Shown here: one piece after another, positions 44,335-55,887 of the stretch
Layout of the letters: every line of letters starts with the position of its first letter
How positions within the stretch are numbered: position 1 is the stretch's first letter
Assembly: GCA_025677825.1 (NCBI GenBank)
Contig: JAIXMO010000027.1
Location: 353,779 to 417,778 of the forward strand
Origin: Helicostylum pulchrum
Taxonomy: Eukaryota > Mucoromycota > Mucoromycetes > Mucorales > Mucoraceae
DNA length: 64,000 nucleotides
Reading direction: 5' to 3'
The notes under the pieces: generated by a model
Told to the model about the DNA's origin: nothing
The model's database searches: none
What the model saw: the letters and a program-made list of their open reading frames with translations, nothing else
Position numbers and translations under genes: made by a program

Positions 44335-45207
44335 TTTAGAAGATATTGGGTAAAGAAATAAAGAAAAAAAGAAGAAAAAAGAAAAAAAAAAATCACATCG
44401 CGTTAAATTAAAAAAAAAAAAAATCACATCGCGTTATATAAAAAAAAGTTTAAGTTACATAATAGTGCCCAATAGCATAAACAGCGAATATCACTTCCTA
44501 TGTTATAATTAGATCGATTTAACTTTTATAAGAAGATATATATGGGGAATAATCGTTTTATTAAAATAAAAAAGAAGATTTTTTTTAATGTTACTATTTC
44601 ATTGTCTTTTTTAGATAGAATGTGAATATAAAGATAAATGTCTTCGTATCGTGTAACATTTTAGTTTTGTTGAACAAGACTAGAGAGTTTAAATGATTAA
44701 GATTGTTCTTCAAGTTGTTATAAGCTAAAAAATTTTACAGCTAGAACTTTCAATTTCTTTCGAAAATAATTATATGCTATTTCTTAGTATCATTCTTTTA
44801 TACGATCTATCTGATGTACAATATTATTTTTTACGTAATAATTTTTTTTATTATAGTCATAATGTATATCTCAAATGCATCGCACGAATAGAAAAAAAAA
44901 AAGAGTTGTTTATTTATTTTTTATGACCAAGGAGATCCGTCGTTGTTTGTTGTTGTTGTTTCGTTTTCCATTGTCGAGAGGAAGAAAGGTTTTTATTTTA
45001 TTTTATATAATATGTACACTCTATATAATAGCCGAAATTTTTCTCTTCTTCCAGATAAAAGTTTAGAGATAAATAAATAAAAAAGTGTTGTTTTATTTTA
45101 GCAATCTCCTTTCTCCTTTATTTTTAAGCGAAAAAAGATGAAACAAACAGCCAATTTTTGAGTACAATCGAAAAAAAAAAATTGATACATAAACCAGTAT
45201 GAATAGT
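44335..45207. other. AT-rich spacer
   Basis: No gene. A tandem pair of AAATCACATCGCGTTA units lies at 44388-44437, straddling the 5' flank of the zinc-finger gene. A frame at 44875-45066 is low-complexity. Confidence 0.55.
44388..44437. repeat. Two-copy tandem repeat upstream of zinc-finger gene
   Basis: AAATCACATCGCGTTA occurs twice, about 32 nt apart and separated by an A-rich stretch, 55-100 nt upstream of the start codon at 44334. It could be a regulatory site pair. Confidence 0.65.
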
Positions 45208-47655
45208 TTATAGCCTTAATACACCAAACTCTTTATGTAATGCCCAAATCCATTCGTCTCTTTCTTGTTTACTTCTTGCTTTAAACACCCAACAGGAACC
45301 TCTGTTTCCAAGTCGATGGCCAATTTTAAGCAGCGATAGATACTCCCGAAAATTGGGAACTAAGTGCCGCTTTGCAATTTGCCAAATGACAAACACACAC
45401 TCAGACGTCTTTTCTCCTCCAGTCACTGATCCATCACCATAATACCTTGCAGGTTCCTTACTTTTGGCTTGAGATAATAATTTGTCCAGAACACATTCAT
45501 CACCAGAGTAAACAAATGAATCTTTCAAATGAACAAGTTGACGTTGTTTGTCATACATGGGTACCATTTCTCTCTGTTGAGTATTATCGTCTTTTAAATC
45601 GAGGTGACACCACCACTGATTTTTACTTTTAACGGTATTGAACATGAGTAGTCCTCCGTCATTTTGTCGATTTTTGGTTAGTACGCAGTACTGTGCATGA
45701 AATGATTCTGTAAAGTCTTGTTTAACGTATAATAAACCGGATTGCTAGGTAAATAATATACATTTATATAAAAGAGTTGTAATAATAAATTAAGGTGCAA
45801 GACTTGAAACATACCAGAATATCTTTTACATGCTCTGGACGAGATTGATATATATCAAATCCATTATGATGAGCACTTAATTGAAGTGGATCGATTTTTA
45901 ATTGATGATTAATCAAAGCAATCCATTCCAGCATGATTTGAGTATTAGGTGCTTCATAAAATAAAACATGGTCATTCTTAAAATACATTTCAAATGTGTT
46001 TGATTCACCTTCTTGTGAGATGGGTTGTACACGAGTGACTTGATTTAAATCAATAAGGAATCTAGTGTTAAGTAGCATAGATGGATTAGGATGTGGTGTC
46101 AGTGCTACACTCGAAGAAGAAGGTGTTAACTGAGGTGTAGATCGATTAATAAATTGCCATTCCTTTTTCTTTTTCACAGAAATGTCCTTGTTATTTTGTT
46201 GGTTTTGTCGTAACCCTCCTGTTGTAGCTGAAAACCAATTATTGTTCTGTTTCTTGGTTTCGATACTAGCGTATTTACTTGATTCAGTTCGTAACCTTTT
46301 TCTTTCTTGTTCTTCTCGTTGTCGTTTACAAAGAAAATAATAGGATCTATCCATAAAAAATAAATGATGTCCGTATAATATGGCATAATAATTTACTCTT
46401 TTACATTTGGTTTGTTTTCCTGAAAATGTAGTTCCAGTCGACCAACTTTTTTGTGTTAACAATCCATCAAATGTTGCGCTGACAATAATACTCTAAAATA
46501 TATATATGTCATTGATAGTAAAGTACTTGATATTAAGCAACTATTGTTTATTTACCTTGTTAGGTTGATGGTCTATAGTAGTAGAACTTCGTAACTCTAA
46601 TCTATGCTTCTAAAATTAATTATACCACGTGTTTTTTTTAAACATCTTATTTTTATACTTATATGAGTATACAATCTTACTTGTTCAACTAATTCGGGAC
46701 CTATCAACTTGGCATCTTTAGTAACCCATTCAATCTGATCACCCGATATTGGGGTATGAAATGAAATGGCGTTAGACTTTAAAGTAGCAGCAGCGCCTTC
46801 ACCATATATAACACTAGATGACACTTTTCTCCAACAGAGTCGAATATCATTCATAGTTGTCTGTTGTTGCAACATATTTAACATTCCATTCTTTTCAAGT
46901 AATGACCAAATCACGGGTTTTATATCCAACGCACAGATATTGAGTTGTGTATCTTCATCATCATTATCATCTTTTATCAGACTATCTAGTGGTAATCTTA
47001 CTACAAACTGTTGTTCTTGTTCTTTTTGAATCATGACAAATATATCTACGAACGGAGGTATAGGTGCTTTGCAGGAAATAATCGAAGGTAATATACGATA
47101 TACAGACATGTACCAATCTTTTGCATCTGATATACAAGAAGCTTGAAAATGATACGAAATTAAACTCTTTTTTTCATAATGCAAAAATTCAACGCACCAA
47201 ATATAATCTTGTGCGGAGACAAGTGATAGTTTTACTTTTCTATAGGGATATTGGTTGTTCAAGTATATAACGTGCGCTAACCTTTCAGCTCGAATTAAGA
47301 TGGTCTATGCTTTTTTCTTTCTTTTTAGTGTACGAGTATCTTTTTTTAAATAAATAAATAAAATAAAACGTACTGTCACATGATATAGTTCTATCCTGTT
47401 TGGTTTTAATACAGCTTTGAATCGTCTCCATCGTAATCGAGTCTTTCTTAATTGAACTTCTCTCATGGTCGACTTTTTTCTCGTATACCATTCCTCTGTT
47501 CGTGTACAAAGAACAAGTCCCTGCTTTAATGTCTGTTTGGTATTGTCTCGTTTATGCTCTATAAAAGGTATCGTAGTATTTTCCGTTGGCCTAAGGCTCG
47601 TCGGTGGTGTATTGGGTGCATCTGGTATATATTCTTTTGCTGAATAAAAAGTCAT
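45208..47655 (-). CDS. PH-domain protein of Spo71/Mug56 type
   Basis: Large membrane-lipid-binding protein. The start at 47655 opens MTFYSAKEYIPDAPNTPP. Next is a PH-like segment (LVLCTRTEEWYTRKKSTMRE, RLRWRRFKAVLKPNRIELYH), then YRKVKLSLVSAQDYIWCVEF and SCISDAKDWYMSVYRIL. A middle domain follows with PLDSLIKDDNDDEDTQLNI. A second PH-like unit is KCKRVNYYAILYGHHLFFMD ... MLEWIALINHQLKIDP, and a third holds LLYVKQDFTESFHAQYC ... SKQERDEWIWALHKEFG at the C-terminus. About 720 residues over five or six exons. Split and repeated PH units with linking basic stretches recall fungal Spo71/Mug56, which shape the spore membrane. That assignment is from memory of the architecture and is moderate. Confidence 0.6.
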
Positions 47656-48180
47656 ACTATAAAGAAAAAAGAAAAACGAAGAAAGGGATAAAAAGATTTT
47701 TATTTGTTTTTAGTGAAGAAACTTCTTTTTAGGAGTGAAAATGAATGTCTGCTGCCCACTTGCAGTAATTCCGGTTGGACAAAAAAAAAAAGTTTTTTTT
47801 ATGAACATGACACTACCGAATTTTCCACCTATTTTTGAAAAGCCTAGGCGAAATACTTAGACATCCATTGAATGGAGGAGGGTTATTTTCCATTATCATC
47901 AAAGTGAAGAAAAATTAACCTGTAGATATATTATTATCATATTTACATAATAATGCATAGTAAATACAGATAACTCTTTATCATCGAGAGTATAATTTTG
48001 TTTACAACTTTTATAAAAAAAAGTATTTACCTTTATTTTCTGGTGTAAAAATAACACTACCATGAGAAGGTGTAAATACATCAAGTTCCAAAAAAAAAAA
48101 AAGGGGTCCTTACCCGATAGCTATCACTTACTCCCATTACGGCAACATTAAACTAACAAGTCATACTTAGACGCTAAAAG
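47656..48180. other. AT-rich spacer
   Basis: I see no gene. A short minus frame at 47899-48084 looks like chance or relic. Confidence 0.5.
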
Positions 48181-48181
48181 G

Positions 48182-48700
48182 AAACCAGGGCTAAAATCAA
48201 TTCAAAGAGAAATCCTCAGCGGATAGACCTGGTCCTAAACGTTTGATGGATCAAACTAACTTATATCATCAGCGACTTGACAAAATGTCACTGTTTCAGT
48301 CGTCGCCTAGTTCTTTTACACAGCAAGAAGATCAACAATTATACATCTCTGATATTACTAACTCTGAAGAGATAATACATACGCGCCCCAGTCTTTGTAG
48401 AAACTAAGTTTTATTATTTATAGTGAGCGCTAATTCTTTATGTGGTTACCAAACACTGTCTGTTGAAAATAATTTCCCTAGTCCAGCAATGATAACTAGA
48501 TCAACAATATATATGTAACTTGTAATACTTTTAGCTCGATTTTTCTATCATAAATCACTGTAGATGACAATAATTCTATTGAGTTCGATATTACTGAAGA
48601 AGTAACAACTGATGTAACACTTGAAAGCATTATATACTCTATTAAAAAAAAGAGATACCAAAAAAAAATATCATTTGTTTTCCTCAGTATTTCCTATTAC
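48182..48700 (+). pseudogene. Coding relic, unknown
   Basis: KPGLKSIQREILSG is cut by a stop and continues in a new frame as PGPKRLMDQTNLYHQRLD, then MSLFQSSPSSFTQQEDQQ and LYISDITNSEEIIHTRP to a stop near 48405. After a gap comes DDNNSIEFDITEEVTTDV (about 48565). The acidic, Gln/Ser-rich codon pattern looks formerly coding. The family is unknown. It lies directly upstream of the Harbinger relic. Confidence 0.4.
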
Positions 48701-48991
48701 TAGTTAATTTAGCAAGAGAAGAATATGTGAAAGCCAGTGCATTTTATTCGTTTACATTTACCGAAAGAAGCTGTCAAAAAAAAAAAAGTAAAAAAAGAAT
48801 TTCGTATTTTAGGCTGTTCTCAAGCAAGAAAAAATACAACCCCCTCAATAAGGCAATTATATTCCTAATTAGGAGTACTTTATGACATCAGGATTTAATT
48901 TTTGTTTGATTAATATCCTCCATTCCACCAGCAACTTTATTAAATGCATATTTTTTTCTTCTCTTTTACTTTATTTTTATTTTTATTTGAA

Positions 48992-50040
48992 ATGTCTACA
49001 TACGCAGAATTACTCTTGCAACAGCTTGCTATCACTTACGAGGATTCAGTGCTTTTAACGAACACATGTTCTGCAGCCGTTTATTCTTCACTGAAAATGA
49101 ACTCCAAAGTAACTTGAACCAAGAAGCGTTTCTTTATTACTATTCTGGTATTTTTGACGCACCTTCTTTCTTTAACGCATTGCCTTTCATGATAGTTGGC
49201 ACACGATCAACTCGTGCTATCCCATCAACAGGAAATGTTTCATTAAGCAATCTTCAATACTGGACGATTACTCACCCATTTCTTGTAAACGATGACAATC
49301 CGCGTACGAGTTTTCGTGCAATGTACCGAATGAATCTTGCCAGTTTTGAAAGACTGGTTAATGACCTTAGCCAGCATCCTGCTTTTGATTTGAGAGCGCA
49401 CAATAGCATACCAGTGTATATACAAATCTCTTGTGCTATCTGGCGGCTAGCTAACTGTCATCTCGGATACAGAATGTGTAACGCTGGTCTGGGTGTATCC
49501 CATGGAAGTTACATCAACTTTTTCCGTAGAACCCTAATTGCAATCGAAGGAGTCTATGGAAGCAACATTAGTTGGCCCGTTGATCAAGTAAGGGTCCAAG
49601 CCATACAAACAGGTTTTGAATGGCCACCTGCATCTACACATACATCTACCCATAGTTTGCCAAATGTTATTGGTTCACTCGATGGTAAAAATGTGATCAT
49701 TGAATCACCGAGGGTTCATCCGGAACACTGGCGAGATAGAAAGGGTAACTTCGCGATGAAGCTGACAGCAGTATGCGACGATAAATGTCGTTTCACGTAC
49801 ATTCGGGTTGGAGACTCTGGTATGATTTAAAACTAATTTATTAAATATCGACTACCATGCTGATGACATTAAATAGGTCGTACTCATGATGCTGTTGCAT
49901 TCAAATGGACCGAGGTATTCACGGTATTCTTGCGACATCCACAGACCTTTTTTTCCTATGATGGATACATTCTCGCGGCAGGTTTCTTTTATTTTTACCA
50001 TTCTCTTTCCCATTTAGCTACTTCTTAGGTTTTAATACTA
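48992..50040 (+). pseudogene. PIF/Harbinger transposase, frameshifted and truncated
   Basis: The start codon at 48992 opens MSTYAELLLQQLAITYED. A 1-nt shift near 49035 moves to the main frame (FCSRLFFTENELQSNL). The body contains YRMNLASFERLVNDL, then CAIWRLANCHLGYRM, and the DDE_Tnp_4 core VIGSLDGKNVIIESP, with the first Asp in D-G-K. Next is GNFAMKLTAVCDDKCRFTYI. After an intron (about 49820-49876) comes GRTHDAVAFKWTEVF, covering the second Asp region (VGDSGRTHD). The frame ends at SYDGYILA near 49980. The expected tail with the third acidic residue is missing, and the neighbouring gene begins at 50042. Transposition is therefore unlikely. Confidence 0.85.
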
Positions 50041-50041
50041 C

Positions 50042-52183
50042 ATGGATAAAGAAAACGAAATTATTGATCGCAGTATCGAGGAGTCTAGAAGTAAAACAGA
50101 AAAACTATCACAACAGTTAATAGCATACTCTTTTGAATATGATGCTAGAGAACATGTTGCCAAAATGAAGAAAAAAACCTTGGATCAACGACAACAATCT
50201 CTCAACGATCATAATAATAGCCATGACGTTCAAATAAAGAAAGAGATGGATAATAGTTTCTTGGACAATTCTAGTACTTCTGTTGGTAGTATTATCAAGT
50301 ACAAAGCTTGCGCCCTTCGAAATAGTTTTCATACTCTTAGCATTTCTGATAAGGCAATAGTAACCTTAGGCTGGAATTCAATTGTTCATCTTGGATTTGA
50401 TTTCCCCTTGCTCAATCAACCTTTTTCAACAACGTTCAGTGGACGACATTGAGAAAAAAAGTTTAAACCGCCAAAGTATAACCACGACCGATACGAGAGC
50501 ATCAGATCTATATTAAATCCTATATCAATGGGACTATCTTCTCAAGCACCTTCCAAAGCTATCTGATGCCACCAAAAATGAAGCAGAAAAGATAATAAAG
50601 GAAATCAAGAGCGGACAAGAAGAAGAAGCTTACTACATTGCTATTGAAAGTATAAGAGGAGCACATTCTGCTGATAAGTGGATTTTTAAAGCCCTTGGCC
50701 ATATGTAAGTGTAGCATCTTCTTAGTATGAGCAGTTTCTGACTTGGGTTCTATTTTTCTAGCATTAACGCATAGAGTGCATCTACTTTTAAACCTTCAAC
50801 TTTTAGCTCCGATTTTCCCCTTTTCTTCTTTTTGATAAAACGCGACGGCAAACCCTTTTAAGCATAAAACAATCGGATGGAGTCGGGAAAAATCGACGAA
50901 GGTATGCAAGACAAGCATTCTAAAAGGGTATCTGTTTTGGGTGACAACAATATCAGGGAAAAAGTACTTGAATAGTTTCGATCAGTACCAAAGTTCCAAA
51001 GAAACATTCCTATTTTACAGAGCGAACTTCGAACTGTGATCCTTCCTGCAGCTATTGAAAACCATACGTTGAATGTTGAAGTTGATGATAGCGGGGCCAT
51101 TACCAATAATTTGTCTATCGAATGCATTAGAAATAAGCTTATACAATGGGGTTTCCATTTTAAACGTGTGGGTAAGTCATTTACGCCAGAATGAAAAAAA
51201 AACCAGATAATACTTAGTTAATAACCTCTCTCATATTTAAAAGGTAAGGTAATTTATTTTGACGGTCACGAAAGAGAGGACGTAGTGACCTATAGAAAGG
51301 AATGGTCTCAAAGAATCATAGAATACCAACGTTATGCAGAGACATATGGCTATGAAGACGTTAGTGTCGCTATTCCTCCTGCCTTGCCTGACAATATTAG
51401 ACTTATTTCCTTATATAGAATCGGGATATCAATCCTCAAAAATGACCGTTTTTAAAAAAAGTTGAAGGTTTAAAAGTAGATGCACTTTACAGAGAACGTA
51501 CATACATTTTTACAAATTCAGCCTACAAAATCAGCGAACTCGATTTTTTAATGAAGCTATGGGGTGAAGTCTTGGAACTTCTGGTTGGAGATAGTTCTGA
51601 ACACTATGTCAATTGGGAAGAAACGTCAACTGATACCACCACTACAGTAAAGCGTATAAACAACGACAATAAGCCGCATGCGATAGGCTGTAAAGTTGAT
51701 GGTAGGATTGTATGCAAGGTATCCAAGGTTGTTGACACATGCCATGTTGAGGCTGCTAGGGCTTCGTCCAGTTCGGAAAAGATCTACAATGACAAATCTA
51801 AACTTGCAGCTGAATCAAAATGTACAATCGATGATATGGTTATGTCAGGAAAGCTAAAGAAGCAAAAAGCCATCATCTTACAACACATGCAAATATTTGG
51901 AATACAGGCAGAAGTGTGTGCTTTGAAGTTCATTGATCGCGGCCTCTATGTCAATCGTGTTGAATTCGATCTTTCGTTATGTACTAGTTTGAACCTCTTC
52001 GCCGATAAGCTAATCATGTGGATACGACAATTGAAATCACTCAAAAAATCTTGCCTCAATATTGCCGCGTTATCAAATGAAGCTTTTTATACTCAACCAG
52101 CTTCCTTTTCAGAAATATTCGGTCGTGGCGACTCAGATGATGATAACAGCAAGTATTGTAGCCCGGAATGGGCGACTCACTAA
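50042..52183 (+). pseudogene. D...E-core family gene split by a transposon
   Basis: The first block (50042-50452) starts MDKENEIIDRSIEESRSKTE, a coiled-coil-like head. Coding-like blocks in two further frames follow: KFKPPKYNHDRYESIRS (50460-50560) and YLLKHLPKLSDATKNEAEK ... IRGAHSADKWIFKALGH (50530-50705). An intron at 50706-50760 leads to INA, where a 714-bp element with TA duplication sits. Exactly after it the frame resumes (YRERTYIFTNSAYKISEL) and stays open to 52183. It includes HAIGCKVDGRIVCKVS ... VVDTCHVEAARASS and KSKLAAESKCTIDDMVM, with the K-x-D ... E-x-A core also seen at 58190 and 62439. It ends CSPEWATH. The two early shifts suggest a dead gene, though the tail is intact. Confidence 0.6.
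50774..51487 (+). mobile_element. 714-bp Tc1/pogo-like element with truncated transposase
   Basis: Terminal inverted repeats of about 31 bp: the left starts GAGTGCATCTACTTTTAAAC, the right (reverse complement from 51487) AAGTGCATCTACTTTTAAAC. The next 10 bp, CTTCAACTTT, also match. TA lies on both sides (50772-50773 and 51488-51489). Inside, a plus-strand frame with one in-frame stop holds KFQRNIPILQSELRTVILP, and after an intron YFDGHEREDVVTYRKEWSQ, a block seen in fungal DDE transposases of TA-inserting type. The catalytic half is missing, so it is an internally deleted, non-autonomous copy. Confidence 0.88.
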
Positions 52184-52857
52184 AGCTGAATGTATGGTGG
52201 CACGCCCGAATATAGAACATTAATTCTCAGTAGGCCAATAAGACTAAGCAAAAATTATACGGACATATGAAATAAATGATAGAAATTAAAAAGTAAGTTT
52301 TTTTAGTATAAATGTCGTATAAACAATCTGTAATGTTATATTTAATATATAGACGTTTTTTTTAAAATTCTTGCTGTTGTTTTTGAAGAGATACATACCA
52401 TTATATAAATAATTATTTTAAAAATATTCGGGTGTTTGGTCGCTGCCCTTTTCTTGGTAGCATTTACACCAATTTTCGTTTTTTTTTTTATTTATTTAGC
52501 GTGAAAATCAACATCATAGATTAATTTAATTCGATTGTGGTTAGAGATTTTCAAGGTCTGGTATTTCCTATTCATTTGGTAAATTTTCGTATTGACGATG
52601 GTTGATTGTTTTATTGGCGGCTTTCTTGGCTATATTAAATCTAAAATATTAGTCATTATTCAAAGTTATCGAGTGCGATATATATATTTTCCTATAGTCG
52701 TGATAGGAACTTGAACATTATTTTGACTGATGAAATAATAAGAAGCCTTTGAATAGACGAATAATCCATAAATTAATGAAAAGAAAAAAGCTATATTAAG
52801 ATACTACGTATATGGGAATTTTCTACACTATCACTTACAATTCGCCGATTCTCGTTT
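52184..52857. other. AT-rich spacer
   Basis: No gene seen between the convergent neighbours. Confidence 0.6.
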
Positions 52858-53542
52858 TCAGGGTCTGCCAAAAACCTTTCTATATACGTGAGACCAAAAA
52901 GTCTCGTCAGTAATGCTCTGAAAAATAAACTTGTATTCTGGATTTCTTAAAGCCAAAACGATTTGTTGAAAGGATGAATCGACAATTTGTAAGTTTTTCA
53001 TTTGTAATAAAAGTTGCGTGTTCTGGATATACTCCTGCGCTCTCTCATTTTGGTTTAAGAAATCTTGGTTTTGTTGCTCCTGTTCTCTCATTCTTTGTAG
53101 CGCTTCTTCTGAAGTTAAAATTGAGAGTTGAATCTGATGGGTAATTTGTAAACGAGCTGTATCAGATTGTTCTAGAGGTTGGGACCGTAATAAACTAATA
53201 AGTTTTTCGCGTAATGTTGAATTTTGAAGGATTGTTCGTTCATTTTCGGTAAAGACAATTCAGCTGTTCTTCAACAGTGTTCTTGACAGTATCAGCAACT
53301 TCAACAACACAAGCAGTAGTAGTTCTTAAACCAAGAAATTGGGGATGAAGATCCAGTAAAACCAAATGTAAGTGTAAGCTAAGATTATCTTGGGCTATTA
53401 TTTGCTGTACGTATTCAAGCTGGCCTTCTTGATAGTTAATATTAGCGTCTAATTCTACTAGTAAATCGTCTAATCGTTGACTGGCTGGCAGTATCTCAGT
53501 AAAGGAATTTTGTTTGAGCCTGTACGTGTAGCGGATTTTCAT
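52858..53542 (-). CDS. Coiled-coil protein, unknown, possible frameshift
   Basis: The start at 53542 opens MKIRYTYRLKQNSFTEILP, followed by ASQRLDDLLVELDANINYQE and helices up to VKNTVEEQLNC. The second part (about 53239-52858) is Gln/Glu-rich coiled coil (MREQEQQNQDFLNQNERAQE) and ends WSHVYRKVFGRP. The two parts are offset by one base near 53240. No intron that mends this is obvious, so there is either a frameshift or an error. The Leu/Gln heptads suggest a structural protein; I could not name a family. Confidence 0.5.
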
Positions 53543-53795
53543 ATTTTAGGGGATCCTTTGTTCCTGCTGTATCTACTATAATTGATCCATGTTATTTCAT
53601 GGTACATCTACCACAGCATACAAGAGTTTTTGATCAAGTTGCAAAAACATGCGGCATTTCAAACTGTTTTTCAAGTCACAGCGAAAAAAAAAAAAAGTTG
53701 ACACAGTGCAACCGGGATTAGGGACCCCCACACAACTAATTTTTTCATTTGCACTATTTTTTCCTTTTGAATCCTTCTTTTTTTCAAAATTACAA

Positions 53796-55033
53796 ATGTT
53801 TTCTAATTTGACCAGACGCTCTGTTCAAGTAGCCCGTTGTGCTTCTAGAGTCAATGTAAATTTTGTTATAAATACAAGTCCCCTGTTACCCTCTAAACCA
53901 AACTTATTTTCTCTTATTTTCGCTTGTAGGTCACACGTCAAGCTTCAACAAACGCCACTGCTTATGAAGAAGCTCTCAAGTTGATCCAACTTGATAAAAA
54001 GGAACGATTAAACATGTTGAGTCGTGTCGAGAAAGAAATTGCCCGTGTTGCTGGCAGTAAGTTTTAGAGAGTACCCCTGGTAAAGAAAAAAGCGCTTACA
54101 CACTTTTTCAACATTAGGTTCTACTCCTGCTCAATTAAAAGCTCTTGATGCTTTAAAGTTCGATTTACAAGTAAAGGCTGAATTAAACGAACCTGAAGTC
54201 CAAAAGAACTTTAAGCTCGGCAAAAGTAAAAATTAAAATTTTTTTTTTTGACAGGAAGGAAAACTAATTTTTTTTTTAAAATAGTCGATATGTCAAAGCC
54301 AGTCTATCGTTATATGCGTCAAAAGCAATTCGAAAAAGCACCCAAGACTAAATTAATGGAACGTTTAACTCAAATGAGTGTTATTCCTGATGTTTTAGCA
54401 CCCGATATGAACCCTACTGTCGAAGTTTCTATCAAAGTAGCAGAAGGACAAGTTGAACCTGGTGTATTTTTAAAGCCTGAGCAGGTAATATATATACAAG
54501 TGATTTTTTTTATATATGCTGAAAATGATTGAATATGTGTGTAGAGCATCGAACTTCCTCAAATTGAAATCACAAACTTCCACACTGAATCGCGATTATA
54601 TACCTTGATGATGGTTGATCCAGATTCACCTGACGTTACAAACAAGACATATCAACAACATTGTCATTGGTTAGTATCCAACGTACCTTTATCAGCTACT
54701 TCTCCTTCCGTCAGTGGAGGTGATTCTATCTTGGGATATACTCCTCCTCATCCTCAAAAAGGTACTAAATATCATCGTTACACTTTAATTGCATTTGAAC
54801 AACCCAACGAAGGTCAAGAGAAGCTCGATATTAAGGTTGAAGGTAGAGATCATTTTGATGTCAAGTCATTAGCTAAAGCTTACAACTTGAAGCCTACTGG
54901 TGTTACCTTCTTCCGTGAAGAATGGAACGAGAATGTCAGCAAGATTTATAACGAAATTCTTAAGCAAGAAGAACCTATTTACGGTAGACCTCCCAAGGTT
55001 CAACGTTATATTCAAAGAACCGTGTACTATTAG
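53796..55033 (+). CDS. MRPL35: Mitochondrial ribosomal protein mL38 (PEBP fold)
   Basis: Component of the mitochondrial large ribosomal subunit in the phosphatidylethanolamine-binding-protein family. It starts MFSNLTRRSVQVARCASR, a good mitochondrial presequence (Arg/Ser-rich, no acidic residues). After introns come EALKLIQLDKKERLNMLSR, KALDALKFDLQVKAELN and PVYRYMRQKQFEKAPKTKL. The PEBP core follows: TLMMVDPDSPDV (D-P-D-x-P ligand loop), HCHWLVSNVPL, YTPPHPQKGTKYHRY and FFREEWNENVSKIYNE. It ends RYIQRTVYY at 55033. About 350 residues in five exons, in line with fungal Mrpl35. Free-standing PEBPs are shorter and lack the N-terminal extension, which favours the ribosomal protein. Confidence 0.87.
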
Positions 55034-55150
55034 AACTAAACAAAATAAAAAAAAGCAAGCGAAAAAAAAATAAAATATAATATAATAGAAACTCAGTTTT
55101 TTCGTCTTCTTCTTCTTTACCCCCTGTCAGACTTTTTCTTTCTTTCCTTA

Positions 55151-55857
55151 ATGTTGAGAACTTCATTACTAGCAACCACAACTATAAAACGCGTATTCAG
55201 TACGCAAAGCATTGTCGCTGAAGATGTCATTCATAAAGTTGACTTTAGAGTAGGCAAAATTGTTCATATTGAGCAACACGCTGAAGCAAGCCATTTATTT
55301 ATCGAACAAGGTAAAAAGGGGTGTTTCCTTCTAATATTTACTTTTTAGTTAATAATTAATTACGCATAACAGTCGATTTAAATACGGAAGCTACTGAAAC
55401 TATGCCAAATCCACGTACAATTGTCAGCGGTCTTGCTCCTTTTATGCCAATGGAATCACTCTTGGTAAAAAAAAATTTGTTGTACCTTTTTTTTTCATGC
55501 AATAATTAATTTCTTTTTTAGAATAAATCAGTGATTGTAGTGAGTAACTTAAAGCCTAGTAAATTTAGAGGTGTATTATCTCAAGGTATGTTATTAGCTT
55601 GTTCTTCCGCTGATAACAAATCCGTTCAATTGTTATCTCTACCAGAGGATAGTGTGATTGGTGAAAGAGTACAATTAGAAGGCGTAGAATGGTTAGGACA
55701 ACCAGACTCTGTATTGAAACCTAAACAAAAGATATTTGAGCAAGTAGTTCCATTCTTAAAGACAAATGAAGATGGTATTGCAACATACAAGGGAATTCCA
55801 TTTATTACATCCAAAGGACCTATTACTGGTGCTATTAAAAGTGCTCAAATCTCTTAA
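55151..55857 (+). CDS. EMAP/Arc1-type tRNA-binding protein
   Basis: Small OB-fold tRNA-binding protein. It starts MLRTSLLATTTIKRVFSTQS, which looks like a mitochondrial presequence. Then comes VDFRVGKIVHIEQHAEASHL, the conserved R-V-G-x-I start of the tRNA_bind domain. After an intron comes VDLNTEATETMPNPRTIVSG and LAPFMP. After a further intron comes VIVVSNLKPSKFRGVLSQGM, the N-L-K-P-x-K-x-R-G signature, then MLLACSSADNKSVQLL and a C-terminal EMAP-like tail (GKGIPF-type KGIPFITSKGPI). About 200 residues. It may serve as a synthetase cofactor, as Arc1/AIMP1 do, possibly in mitochondria. Confidence 0.85.
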
Positions 55858-55887
55858 ATCATTACTTTTTTTTTATTAAATTAAAAA

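Noticed and set aside
49243..49425. Minus-strand frame inside the Harbinger gene
   Set aside because: Shadow of the transposase exon.
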